Shown here: piece after piece, positions 45,938 through 56,676 of the stretch
Layout: each line of letters starts with the position of its first letter
Numbering within the stretch: position 1 is the stretch's first letter
Assembly: GCA_022495005.1 (NCBI GenBank)
Contig: JAGYXB010000810.1
Location: 1 to 64,000 of the forward strand
Direction: 5' to 3'
DNA from: Rhyacophila brunnea
Taxonomy: Eukaryota > Arthropoda > Insecta > Trichoptera > Rhyacophilidae
DNA: 64,000 nt
Program-made: the position numbers and the translations under genes
Notes under the pieces: generated by a model
The model's database searches: none
What the model was told of the DNA's origin: nothing
Seen by the model: only the letters and a program-made list of their open reading frames with translations

Positions 45938-46784
45938 GAGTTGAAACATGTTTACAAGAGGTGGCCATATTCTGAAATCTTGCTAATGGCAAAAAATAAA
46001 AAAAATATTTTGGTAATTTGACGTAACATTTTATGGCGCTTTTGTTCGTAAATTTTTCTTCTGTTTTTTAGGCGATAGTTTAGTGTTAGGGACTATGTCA
46101 AGGAATTAAAAAGTTTCTAAGCAGTTGCTGTTACTCGCTGACTTATTAAAAGTTTAAAATGAAATGTGAAAAGTTTACGTTTAATAAAGATGACTGCGCT
46201 GAAAAAAAAATGATGAAGGTAGCTTTTTATTACCAACGATGTTCATAATATACCTACGATAAAGCTCAGCCTATGTACAACATTTTTATTTAAAGTTATA
46301 GGCCATATTTTTATTTAAAGTTACTTTATAAAATAAGTTTATTTGTTGCAACATAAGTTATATCAACTTTTTATATATTTTTGTTAAGGTTTGTTGAGTA
46401 TTTTTTAGGATTACTACCATAAATATTAACTAGGTATTATCAAATTTAATCAATCTTTATTCAGAAGTAAAGTTTAGTATTATGCCCGTTTTTCAATATG
46501 TATCATAAGGATCACGGGTATCGCACGTTTATAGCGTAAATAGCGGGTCATAATTATTCATTGGGCATGCCACTCGATTATAAGTTCCCGTTAAAAACAC
46601 ATCGCACCGAATTGTCATTCATTATATTTATTATATTGAATCGATTGTACTTTTGCAATTATTGAAACAGTAAATAAACTCTCGCTTCCTCCATCATCAC
46701 GGACGTCTTTCATCTGCAACACATATCCACCGCCAAAGTACCTACATATTTAAATTTACAAACAGAATAATATAGAAAATGTAT
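45938..46784. other. Unassigned stretch
   Basis: Nothing coding. The segment 46640-46735 (AATAAA, then a C-rich cctccatcatcacgg block) could be the end of a solo LTR, but no paired end was found. Confidence 0.35.
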
Positions 46785-47034
46785 GACACCCACGGTGGCC
46801 GCGCGGCATAAGCGTTGGACTATCACGCTGTGGGTCTCAGGTTCAAATCCTGGGTCTAGCAAGTACACATATTGTTTTTCAGTTTGTGTGTGAGTCAGGG
46901 TATGGACCTAATAGGTTGAGCAAGTGGCTGACATCCATTTCTCGTAAAAAACAAAATCTGTTAATACAAACCTCTACTCTGTGGAGGCCCATATGATCCT
47001 ATTAAGATCGGACATGGTCAAAAAAAAAGAAGAT
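46785..47034 (+). mobile_element. tRNA-derived SINE with GAA-type tail, copy 2
   Basis: The head is ggtggccgcgcggcataagc (box A) and ggttcaaatcctgggtct (box B). The body is shared with 11877-12126 (ggacctaataggttgagcaa, gtggaggcc). The end is gatcggacatggtcaaaaaa. Box A is better preserved here than in copy 1. Confidence 0.85.
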
Positions 47035-48151
47035 AATTTGACGTCTAATTACTTTATTTGCGTAGGTCTAATATGTCAGTAAAGGTCAACGCGTCGATAG
47101 TACCATATGAACTGAGTCAATACAGTGTAAAAAACATGTATATTTAATATCGTTATATAAAATGATATGATTGAGATTTTAAATGGAAATTATAACCATT
47201 CTTAATTTTATTTCCTTAACCCACTTAGGTAAAAATTCGTTTTAAAATTAACAGTGAGATTACCTACGTGACTTAAGTTACGTCATATCACTTGATTCGT
47301 ATTGCATCACTTACGGCTTGCCGCAGGAGCGAGAGAAAGAGAAGGCAAAAATTCTTACACTAAACGGATGTGTAGTTTCTTTTTAGGGGAGTACGCTATT
47401 TGCATAGTTTTCCAAAGAACAAAAACTTAACATTTTTACGAAAAATGAGAAATAAAATAAATATTATTACTTAATTTTTAACACCTCAGTATTTTCAGCT
47501 AAATATAAATACATTTCTTCAGGTTTAATGAGAAAGTATGGTAGAATACTACTTGATTGAAATTAGACATAAATGTAATATGCCAACAATAATATTTGGA
47601 GTATAGTCGGGCAAATAGTAGAACAAAAGGTATGTTTTGTTATATTTAGCTCATTAGTGAATATATGTTATCACGTGGTGATATCAATTACAGTTCATTG
47701 TGCTACGATAAAAACAAACATAACAAAAATAACACTTAATCCTTCGTCTAGCCGTCTCTTCTGACTTCTTTTTGATAATTACCCAAGGTAAGCTAAGTTT
47801 ACTCAAACTGAAACAGAAGGTAAAACATAAAAGTGTAAAAGCAGCTACCAAACATTTAACGCCTTTGTGCTATAAATAAAACCTTTGGAAGTGTTAAGCT
47901 TGGATGTAAGCCTTTTGAATTTAATAATAAAACACAATGCAGAGACATATATCAAGAAAGTTTACTTTCGCATCCATTGTGTTTAAAAATCCATCAGTCT
48001 ATTTTTAAATGTATTTTTTCCATTAAAAACTGTTTAAGACTGATATATCATTATTATATCAACCGCCATGTTATAAAAATAGTAATGTTTATTAAATTAA
48101 GAATAATAGATACATTGAAATATTAAATATTTAATAAACTATTTTGGTACA
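47035..48151. other. Unassigned stretch
   Basis: No gene or repeat boundary was recognised over ~1.1 kb. Confidence 0.45.
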
Positions 48152-48489
48152 AGTCGGTTATGTGGAATACAGCGGCAAACACATTTTGAAAATAGCCGAT
48201 ATACTTAACGTGACCATTTATTTTTTCCCCCAAACTAGGACACCTAAAAAAAGTAGTTACGTATCCATTTTAGGCGCATGACACTTTCATACAATACAAA
48301 AATTGACAAGATGTTTTTTCATGTTATATTAGGTTACCTATTTTATTTATTTATTCGAAGATGATCGGTAGATATGTTTGAGTAGGCGCATACAACGCTT
48401 GAGTTCCTACATATTTTTAATAGTACATATTATTTTATTTATTAATGAAAAGTACATACAGGTATATGAATACATGAAAATTTATCAGG

Positions 48490-48962
48490 TGTTATATTTT
48501 TCCGAAGAACAAATTTAGTATATCTGGTGTTGATTTCAAAAACGAATGAAATTCTTGGCAGGATTTTATCGAATTTACTTTTATAATTAACATTGCTTTA
48601 AGGACATCTACTTTCAACTGTGTTTTTTCACTCTTCTACAACTTATTCATAAGAGAGAAGACCCTTTCTACTGGTGTATTAGTGCCGCGAAGACATAAAA
48701 TATATTCAATAATTATTGTACGAATATTTTTGTGATCCAATCTATTTGCGCGAAAGTGTTTGAACAACTCCACCCAACGACTGTCGGTTGAAACATTCCC
48801 AGTGTTCCAGTTAGACACTTTTTGCGGTGTAATGTGATTAGAAAAAAATGAATACTCATCAAATATTTCTGTATTTTGGTCACAAGTGTCTTTCTTTTCA
48901 AAAACGGAACATTTTGGCATCCCGAAACTGTATTCGGGGACACCGAGACACGCCGCCTGCAA
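48490..48962 (-). pseudogene. hAT transposase C-terminal dimerisation region
   Basis: The minus-strand frame ends with IIIEYILCLRGTNTPVERVF followed by SLMNKL. This is the conserved hAT dimerisation signature (SNA-ERxFS type). The next codon, normally Trp, is a TAG. The same frame then continues with KSEKTQLKVDVLKAMLIIKV and NSIKSCQEF, which is the expected downstream sequence. N-terminal BED zinc finger and RNase-H-like catalytic parts are absent. The premature stop shows decay. Confidence 0.82.
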
Positions 48963-48991
48963 ACGGTACGTCTGGTCACATTAGATATACC

Positions 48992-49063
48992 TACTGGATT
49001 ATTTTTTAGGTTAACCTAACCTAACCTAACCTAAACTAACCCAAACTAACAAATAATCCAGTA
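48992..49063. repeat. Palindrome with CCTAA telomere-like repeats
   Basis: The ends tactggattatttt and aaataatccagta are inverted. Between them run about four to five CCTAA units (49013-49034) grading into degenerate aactaaccc units. CCTAA is the complement of the insect telomere repeat TTAGG. The tract is too short to be a telomere. Confidence 0.7.
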
Positions 49064-49229
49064 CATAGGGTATTTTCAAAATGTGTTTGCCGCTGTATTC
49101 CACATAACCGACTAGAACCACTATTTTTTTATTAAATGAAAATTCACAAGAATTGAGATCTATCAAAGGCCGATTGACAAAAACAAAAGTGTTGAAGATC
49201 TGGCAGCAGAATGGAAATAATCGAACAAG

Positions 49230-49460
49230 GGTAGGCATATAATATTTTTAATTAAATATTTCTTTTATTCAACGAAAAATTAATAAAGTTAAAATTTGTT
49301 GCAATTAGTATGTCACCTCGTAGCATAGTGGTCTATGTGCAGGGCGCGAAACCCAAGAGATGCAGGTTCGATTCCTGCCGGGTGTATTACTTTTTTAAAA
49401 AAGATTTTTTCTATTGGTTATAATATGTTTTCTCAGAAGTGTTTTTTAAAATTATGTATG
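49230..49460 (+). repeat. tRNA-like repeat T, partial, best promoter boxes
   Basis: Box A is tagcatagtggtctatgtgc at 49321-49340 and box B ggttcgattcc at 49365-49375. The body then runs ttttctattggttataatat. A cloverleaf can be sketched for the T arm but the acceptor does not pair, so it is a SINE-like repeat. Confidence 0.7.
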
Positions 49461-49829
49461 TTATATAATATTAGTTTTTCCTTAATGGTTGATGCCATTT
49501 GGACTGACTTTTGATCACTACACCAGTCAATTTACAACAGGAAACTTTGGACGCTTTTAGCATCGGTTTGTCGCATGTATAAGTTTTGATATTTCTTAAA
49601 GTAAATGGGAGTTGTATATTAGTCAGCCGATTTTGGTATTTGCGATCGCCGGTTTATTGAAATGGAGTGGTTTGTAGTCAATGAGGTGTCATATATATAT
49701 ATATATTATGAAATTGAAATATCGCTAGCGCTAAGGTGCAGGAAAAGCAAAGCTTAATTGTGGGACTTAAATAAAAGGTGGTTAAAAGTTTAAAAATTCA
49801 AACCTCATTAACTTACCTATATCAATACC

Positions 49830-50228
49830 TACCGGACGCGTTCTGCATGCTTTAGATGAGACAACTAGATGGGTAAGCCAGTTGCTGACCAGCCATGGTA
49901 ATTTCGTAGCCAAGCTGTACGGTTTTCGTTTGATAGGACATGGGTCGGAATGCACATGCGGGCACGACCATCAAGACGCCGAACACGTCCTCTGAGACTG
50001 CCCGTTGATGGGATCCGACCGAGCGGAGCTGTTTTCCAGGGTCTGTCCACACGCGGGCATGATTGCCCACGTCGACTTTGTATCAACTAAGGCCAACTTT
50101 GAGGCATTTGAAAAATTTGCTGCATCATATGGACTGGAGGACGGATTAATTCCGTTACCTCCTTATATTCATCACTTTCAACTCCTGGCTTCTCTGTTTC
50201 GGCAGAGTTTCAGTACACGGTACACTTA
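49830..50228 (+). mobile_element. LINE ORF2 C-terminus (R1/Jockey/I type)
   Basis: The frame LDETTRWVSQLLTSHGNFVA, KLYGFRLIGHGSECTCGHDH, QDAEHVL, one stop (TGA near 49995), then DCPLMGSDRAELF is the C-x-C...H...C zinc-knuckle region at the end of this LINE group. It continues in frame to QSFSTRYT and a stop at 50227. The 5' part is missing. Confidence 0.75.
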
Positions 50229-51160
50229 GTATACTTAGTACACTTCATGCCATTAAAAATAAATGACGCCAGAGCGAGTGAAAAATTTCTTTTTATTTTC
50301 GAAAACTCTTTCTAAGCACCAAGTTGCATGGTTGCTACATCAGTCTAGTGCAGCTTCGTTTCGGGACAAGGGAGTGTGGCACTAAAATCTTTTCATTATG
50401 GCACGTTTATGGCGTCATGGAAGGCGGCCGTGCACAAATCGCGGCTGCATATACATGGAGGGTGCAGATGTAATTACCCAAATCATGATGAAGCATACAA
50501 ACAATTCGCATATTTATTTAGTAATAATATAATATCTGTAATTAAGAGCCAGAGTGTCTCAAGTCCTATTTTTTCAAAACAATTCAACTTTAGAAATTAA
50601 TGACAACAGAAACATAAAGTTAGAAAAATCACAAAGTCATAAATAAATTAATATTGAGGACCTAGAGAATAATAAGCTGAAATTCTCTGAAAGTTTTCTT
50701 TTCGGACTTAGTTCCGGCTCTCAAAATCAATATTATTATATTATGTTGTTTATTTTGTATTATTTCCAATACATCATTTATATCAAGCACGTTAATAAAA
50801 TTGAAATTGGTGCAGGTCCAGCGAAAGAATTTTGCGATTGGTCAATTTGAAATAAAACAAAAAATAAAAATATACTACACATAATAAAACAAATATAAAA
50901 AATCTTTTACTCTTTGTGTAAAATATAGATAGGTACACCTTACATACATGTTTTTTTGTTGTATTAGATTGGTTAAATAATAAAACACAGGTTTCGAAGA
51001 ACAATTTCTATGACATATTATTTTGTGCTTGTACCTCGATAAATATATCGACAGTACAATATAATATAAATAATAACATCGTAAATAGTGTGAGTGACAA
51101 ATACCAAAAGAAAACCAATATAATAGTATGTTAGTGAGTGTTCACCTTTCGTTGTGAGCT
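50229..51160. other. Unassigned stretch
   Basis: Nothing recognised. 50376-50600 is open but motif-free. Confidence 0.4.
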
Positions 51161-51164
51161 TTTT

Positions 51165-51355
51165 ATTTTTTATTTTTTATATGTTTCTTTGACACCATAA
51201 CAGGACGTGAAGCCCAATTAAAGTGGCAAAACTCCCAAGCTTAAGGAATTTACATATTAGATTATGTAAATATTCTTTGACCTCACCGGGAATCGAACCC
51301 GGAGCTCCCGGATGGAAGGCCAGTGCCTTACGCATCGCACCACGAGAGCTTGAAA
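51165..51355 (-). mobile_element. tRNA-derived SINE, minus strand
   Basis: On the minus strand the head has gtggtgcgatgcgtaaggca as box A and gggttcgattcccgg as box B. The body continues to an A-rich tail (reversed ttttattttttattttttat at 51159-51180). A gagctt at each side may be part of a short target duplication. The anticodon stem does not pair, so it is not a functional tRNA. Confidence 0.7.
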
Positions 51356-51360
51356 TAATT

Positions 51361-52064
51361 CCGAAATAAACGTGGTGTAAATAAAAACTATCAGTAGGCA
51401 TTGTTAGTATCAATTAAGAGCATCTCAAGGTAGACAACTAACCTGTGATTGGTGATGTTATTTGCGAGATAGGACCATTGTAGTGTCCAACTAAATTGAT
51501 TTATTAACTCCTTCAGCATTACAACTAGCTAATGTTGGTCTCAGTGGCGAAGGGTGCCTATTAGAGGAAGGTAGGTAGGTAACTGAAAATAATCCTAGTA
51601 CAATCATATTTATAGGACTTGAATTTTTTTCATATTCAGTATTTTACTGATACAATAAATTTACTTATTGTAAAATAATATAATATTTTACTTGTTAATA
51701 AAAGATATTTCACTAAAAAAAACACATGCAGTGAAATAGATATTTTATATATAAATAATGTATAGCTTGCACTTAAAAAAATTACAGGTTCGATAGTTAA
51801 ACTTCGCGTATGTTTGGAATTCGACAAATAATAATATAGACAATGCGCAATGGTAGGTAGGCGCAGTCGTAAAAGCTTAACCCGTTTCATAAATTAGACA
51901 GTCGTCAGATCTCAAGGACCATACAAATAACACACTCAAAGCTCATATACAAAAGGTTTGGATTATGCCAAGCCTTTTTGCATGTATCAGTAGGGGATTC
52001 GATAGAATTGAATACTGTATATACCTATTATATAGATATATGTGTATATTAATTATAAATTTGA
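51361..52064. other. Unassigned stretch
   Basis: AT-rich and featureless, apart from a ggcgaagggtgcc word at 51547 that resembles the 4228 repeat end but does not extend. Confidence 0.4.
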
Positions 52065-52610
52065 GACAGATGCTTACATAACGTCACATTCTACGTCTCG
52101 TTAGTGCGTAGCATTCTTGAATATGGGTTGATTATCTGGTATCTGTATGAGGTTTCCAATAAGCTTATTTTAGAACGCGTCCAGGAGAAATTTCTTCGAT
52201 GTCTTTATTTTAATACATATAACTGCTTTCCTTTCGATAATTCGTCAAATGATTATTTTCCGACTGCCTTTCTAAAGGGCATGCTTACTTTTTACTATCT
52301 GGAATCTCGTAGGTCTCTTCTGCTCTTGAAACATTTTTGCCTGTTATCGCGAGAGATGGTTTACAGTCCTGGTGTCCTAAAGAATATGAATTTACATGCG
52401 CCTGTCAATTACATACGTGGTTGCAGCCATGATTTATTTTGGATTGGTACCGTTTCCTCGTGTCAAGCCTATCAGGCACCATTAGCGAGGGGTGCAAGAC
52501 TAGTCAATGCGCTCCCATTTTCAGTGACAAGCTATGTATTTTGTATACGAAATTTAATTTTTCTTTATAAAATTGTACTTATTATTATTATTATATAATA
52601 TAACTAGCTG
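52065..52610 (+). mobile_element. LINE C-terminus (CR1/Jockey type) with ATT-rich tail
   Basis: An open frame of about 178 codons reads NVTFYVSLVRSILEYGLIIW, then ILERVQEKFLRCL. Later come ESRRSLLLLKHFCLLSREMV, NYIRGCSHDLFWIGTVSS and GARLVNALPFS, followed by a stop and a (TTA)n tail. SLVRSILEYG-IW and ERVQ-KFLR are the usual post-RT motifs of these LINEs. The apparent start at 52104 is a GTG inside the conserved motif, not a real start. The Helitron end begins right after the tail. Confidence 0.8.
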
Positions 52611-52799
52611 ACCCGGCAAACGTTGTTCTGCCATATAAATTATTTCTAGTGAATATTTTGGTTGTTAAATAAAAAATAACGAATGTATCCTAAATGTGTG
52701 GGGATGGGATCTATGACAGAAAGAGGAATAGAGCGCTGTAGACGATGGCCGCCGATAAAAACAAAAAAACATCAACCATTCATTTTCTCAATTCAAAAT

Positions 52800-53781
52800 G
52801 AGTAATGATATTCATAATGAATGAATTACCTGTGACAGGATCTCGTTGTTTACTGTTTATGCAATATCCGTCTTGTCCCTTCCAGAAAATTAACGGATAT
52901 TGGAGAGCGTCGTATGAACGGCGTGTGTCAGCGATGAACTCCAGATTATTGTTTCTTCTTCGAATCACGATTTCTCGCGTCGATGTGCGGTCTCCAACCA
53001 TGATTCCAGCAATGTCGTCAACAACAGTTGCATTGAATCGACGTACGTGCTCTCCAGCTGGTGTTTTATCAGGATGCGTGATTGTCACTTTGCAATTCGT
53101 GCATGTGTGCTTTGAAGAATTTCAACAATTCATTGTGCTCATTCAACAGGGCGTCCAGTTTGCCGACGATGCGACTGGCATTAGGCGAATTGAGGCTATG
53201 GTAGCCGCAACGTGCATCCACATGATTGATGTCCTCACCGAGATGGTGATGGCCGCGCCCATGAAGTAGATTTGTAAAAATGTATGTGGTTCGTTTGGCA
53301 TTGGCAGCAATGAGCCTACTTTGTGGTATACTTGGCCTTTGATTTTGAACGTAGAATGGAATTGTTGACCATTTGCCGCAGTATTGTGAACTATTTCTGT
53401 TGCTCCGGACGAAGTCATTTGGAACCATGAATTGAATGTGCGAATGGACTTCAGAAACAGGTTTGAATCTGGAACCGTGCCAAAGAGCAAGCGGTTCAAT
53501 GGTTTTGGTGGTATCTCAATTTCTGGCAGTTGTACTTTTCCTGATGCGCAACACATCCCGGCTGACTCATGTTTGAATTTGAGCGCATGATAATGGGGAA
53601 ATTCTTTGTCCATAGCACCAATCAGCACTTTCGGATGAGCGGAATATTCAATATCTGGCTCATACTCGAATGCGAGACGAAGGAACGAAGCGGATGTAAA
53701 TGCTTGATGTACTTGTTGGCGTTGTCGGTCATTTTCTCTGCGTGTGTTAACTACGAACCGGCGCGCTTGGCTCCGTTCCAA
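52800..53781 (-). pseudogene. Helitron Rep N-terminal region, frameshifted
   Basis: The first frame (53781-53270) carries HALKFKHESAGMCCASGKVQ, RLLFGTVPDSNLFLKSIRTF, NTAANGQQFHSTFKIKGQVY and LLPMPNEPHTFLQIYFMG. The second (~53270-53085) has LGEDINHVDARCGYHSLNSP and LLNEHNELLKFFKAHMHELQ. The third (to 52800) has IVIRRRNNNLEFIADTRRSY and QYPLIFWKGQDGYCIN. This is the conserved lead region before the Rep catalytic domain in insect Helitrons. Two frameshifts split it, and HUH Rep and helicase are absent. Confidence 0.88.
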
Positions 53782-54339
53782 TTGTCGTTATTGATTTCGT
53801 TCAGCTCGTGCCTCTTGTGATTGAGATGCACGCAATTGCGACATGCTTACACGCACGTTTCTGTTATCTTGTTGGATTTGTTCGTCTGTTCTTTCTGCTC
53901 TACTATTTCTATTTCTATCTATTTGTTGCTTTATTCGTTAGACGGCCCAAATGGCCCCCTTGCGTCTTGCTGGCATTGTGCACTGTAATACACGCACATA
54001 AAAATATATAAATTAAAATAAATTGTACAAAATTTTGCACGCACTGCGTTGTGATATGCCGAATGAAATGTCAAAATGACGCGACGCTTTTCTTGAATTC
54101 TTCTCGGACGTAGCGCTATCTATCATTCAACAACATAAATAATTTCGTTCTGTTTGAAATACGAACGACGGTTAAATTTGTTCATACAAAAATAATAAAA
54201 TCGCGATTAAAAAATGGGAGGGTGGGGGTAGGAGGGTGAATATTTTGGGTTATAGGTATTTTTTTATGCCAAATAATATAAAAAATACAAAAAAAAATTG
54301 TCAAAAAAATAAAAGAAAATTTTTCTGGATAGAGGGTAC

Positions 54340-54802
54340 TATCACTCCCCTCCATTTTGGCGATGTGTGAATTTCTCAACTGTCACTTTGTGTTTTGTTT
54401 TCTTTTTTATCGTCTGGGTTCGGGATTTGGAGGTCGATAATTGACACGCCGGAATTATGATGGAAGACGACGAGTTTATTTACGTTTATTATACTATATG
54501 GTTACATTTTTTTATAATTTTATTCTACGGAGGGCGAAATGTACGCGTTCGCGATTTTGATGCTTGTCGCGATTGCCCGCCAAAAAAAAAAAAACCGTTG
54601 GACTCGCGAGCTGTGCACAATGCGACGTTGCCATACGTGTTTTTTTTGGACAATGTTGCCGGTCAGATATATATTAGTGGTATTATACATTATTTAATTA
54701 TTTTCGCAATCAGCCGTTATTATTTGTTGGCTTTGATACCGATTCGGGCGTCTCCAGGTACATAAAGACACACCCAAATGGGGACCATACGGGGGCGTCA
54801 CA
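54340..54802 (-). repeat. LTR-like direct repeat, copy 1
   Basis: It is almost identical to 56061-56524. Seen differences are single substitutions and 1-2 bp indels (for example tgtgttttg against tgtgctttg, tatactatatgg against tactatatgg). Such low divergence suggests recent insertion. Confidence 0.88.
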
Positions 54803-54839
54803 AGCGCACCTCTCTGGAAAGGCCCGAATGGGGTCGGGC

Positions 54840-55210
54840 CAACTAAGGGCTGATTACGATAGCGTGTGTAACTGGACAGTGCGGTGGCTTGATAAGGGGT
54901 GGTTGCGTCTCTAGACGTTGAAGGATCGAAGCCCCACCGGTACGTCGGCGGCCGGAGAGACTCGGATGCAGCACTGTAGCATAGTGGTTCGCGGTTCCCG
55001 GGCCCACCGTAAAGCTGCTGAGAGAGGAGGGCGTCGCGCCCAGCCCTCTAAACACCCTCGGACCGTCGGCAAACGGAGAGTTTCGGATGCAGCACTACGC
55101 CGCTTTGTGGGCGTAGTGGTTCGCGGCTCCCAGGCCTACCGTACGGGCGGATGCTGAGAGAGGACGTCGCACCCAGCCTTCCCAACAGCGACCGTCCGAA
55201 ACTCAGTCGA
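54840..55210. repeat. GC-rich tandem repeats, ~124-bp period
   Basis: cggatgcagcactgtagcat at 54962 and cggatgcagcactacgccgc at 55086 start two units that share tagtggttcgcgg, ctgagagagga and cgtcgc-cccagcc. GC content is far above the window average. Frames through it on both strands are low-complexity and unsupported. Confidence 0.7.
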
Positions 55211-55387
55211 TCCCTCACGAAAGTGCATACCGGCACATTACTCGACCCCCTTTTTTGCTCGCTTGCCCTGCCGTGGCTATCGAATTACACGCACTGCACT
55301 GATATTATACTAATATAATATGAATAAAACTTAATTTATCACTTAAAATGGCTTTAGAGTTTATAAAAATAATTTTAAAAATATATC

Positions 55388-55469
55388 AGGGCCCGAAATG
55401 GACCGGAACGCCATTCTGCCTCATACAACCGCTCCGGGTTGTAAAATTTTTCACTTCGAGCACTGAAAT
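55388..55469 (+). mobile_element. hAT MITE family ii, 82-bp deletion derivative
   Basis: It starts cagggcccgaaatgg and ends cacttcgagcactg, with most of the interior lost. The flanks aaatatat and aaataact match only partly. It lies inside the LTR-flanked element. Confidence 0.75.
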
Positions 55470-56060
55470 AACTTATTATACATCGCTTCCAAACACAAAA
55501 CACTTAAAACTAACTAATCTATGATGCTAATGGCTGAGGATGCTGCTTGGCTGCTATCCGCTGATGGAGGCTGCTTTGCTCAGCTGAAGAAGGCCGCTTT
55601 GTAGCTCTCTTCATCATGGTGCATCTGGGCCAGGGCTGATTGCAAGGCTCACAGACACGCTGCTGTTGACGAAGAGGGCTCAAGCGGCTGATGATGCAGG
55701 GCATTTGATGCCGTTTTCCCTCGTTAGAGCCAGGGTCTTGCCCGATACACTCGTCCGTGGGCCAAGTTCGCTGGCGGATGCAGTTGGTCGGGAGTACATC
55801 GGGAGCCATGACTTCGCAATCCAGGTGTTTCTGCTCTTTTCTTCACTGGCTTGGCTTTGGCAGCATCCTCTTTCTACTGCTTTTTTATTATAGTTTGTTG
55901 AGCGCCACCAGAGGCAAGCCTCTGGATGTTTCTTCCTCGCCGTTTCCTATTCCGGTGTTTGGATCTCAGGGTGTGTGTCCGGGTGAAAGAAATTTCACCT
56001 GCTTCTTTATTCCAGACGATCAAAATCAAGAAGCGTAGTCCCACGTTGACTGGGGCCACT

Positions 56061-56524
56061 TATCACTCCCCTCCATTTTGGCGATGTGTGAATTTCTCAA
56101 CTGTCACTTTGTGCTTTGTTTTCTTTTTTATCGTCTGGGTTCGGGATTTGGAGGTCGATAATTGACACGCCGGAATTATGATGGAAGACGACGAGTTTAT
56201 TTACGTTTATTACTATATGGTTACATTTTTTTATAATTTTATTCTACGGAGGGCGAAATGTACGCGTTCGCGATTTTGCTGCTTGTCGCGATCTGCCCGC
56301 CAAAAAAAAAAAAAACCGTTGGACTCGCGAGCTGTGCACAATGCGACGTTGCCATACGTGTTTTTTTTTGGACAATGTTGCCGGTCAGATATATATTAGT
56401 GGTATTATACATTATTTAATTATTTTCGCAATCAGCCGTTATTATTTGTTGGCTTTGATACCGATTCGGGCGTCTCCAGGTACACAAAGACACACCCAAA
56501 TGGGGACCATACGGGGGTGTCACA
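56061..56524 (-). repeat. LTR-like direct repeat, copy 2
   Basis: This is the partner of 54340-54802. It ends gggggtgtcaca and is followed by gtac, the second copy of the 4-bp duplication. Confidence 0.88.
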
Positions 56525-56676
56525 GTACCCTAATCACCTAGCGGTATGAAATATACTTGTTGACCTATTCTCATACCTAACAAATATACATAAAAAAAAT
56601 CATAAAAATCGGTCGAGCCATTTCGGAGGAGTTCGACCACAAACATCGTGACACGAGATTTTTATATATATAGAGA

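Larger units (their letters stand above)
48152..49113 (-). mobile_element. Defective hAT element with transposase end
   Basis: Inverted ends of about 43 bp (agtcggttatgtggaatacag at 48152; its reverse to 49113) enclose a fragment of hAT transposase on the minus strand. The element is 962 bp. No 8-bp duplication is evident, so an end may be displaced. A telomere-like palindrome sits inside at 48992-49063. Confidence 0.75.
54340..56524 (-). mobile_element. LTR-flanked non-autonomous element inside the Helitron
   Basis: Two direct repeats of ~463 bp flank 1258 bp. The host Helitron sequence reads continuously when the element and one GTAC are removed (GTAC at 54336-54339 and 56525-56528), so GTAC is a 4-bp target duplication. 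On the minus strand each repeat starts TGTGACRCCCCCG and ends gtgata. I find no gag or pol. It resembles a TRIM/LARD-type LTR retrotransposon. Orientation is inferred from the TG start. Confidence 0.78.
52614..56676 (-). mobile_element. Helitron, minus strand, internally deleted
   Basis: On the minus strand it starts TCTCTATATATATAAAAATC (56676 down) and ends ccgggtcagCTAG at 52614. A short hairpin lies just inside the 3' end (52620-52643; ggca...tgcc). It sits between A and T. Its own sequence is about 1.87 kb once the LTR-flanked insert (54340-56524) is removed. Only the N-terminal coding region remains. Confidence 0.9.

Noticed and set aside
46640..46740. Solo LTR end
   Set aside because: The AATAAA and C-rich block is suggestive, but there is no partner, no boundary and no duplication.
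51283..51355. Possible tRNA gene on the minus strand
   Set aside because: The B box is perfect, but the anticodon and acceptor stems do not pair, and an A-rich SINE body follows.
53805..54011. Hydrophobic 67-codon frame as a membrane protein
   Set aside because: It is antisense to the Helitron 5' region and reflects T-rich non-coding DNA.
55519..55893. Frames in the LTR-element interior as gag-like
   Set aside because: They are low-complexity, overlap on both strands, and have no zinc knuckle or protease/RT motif.
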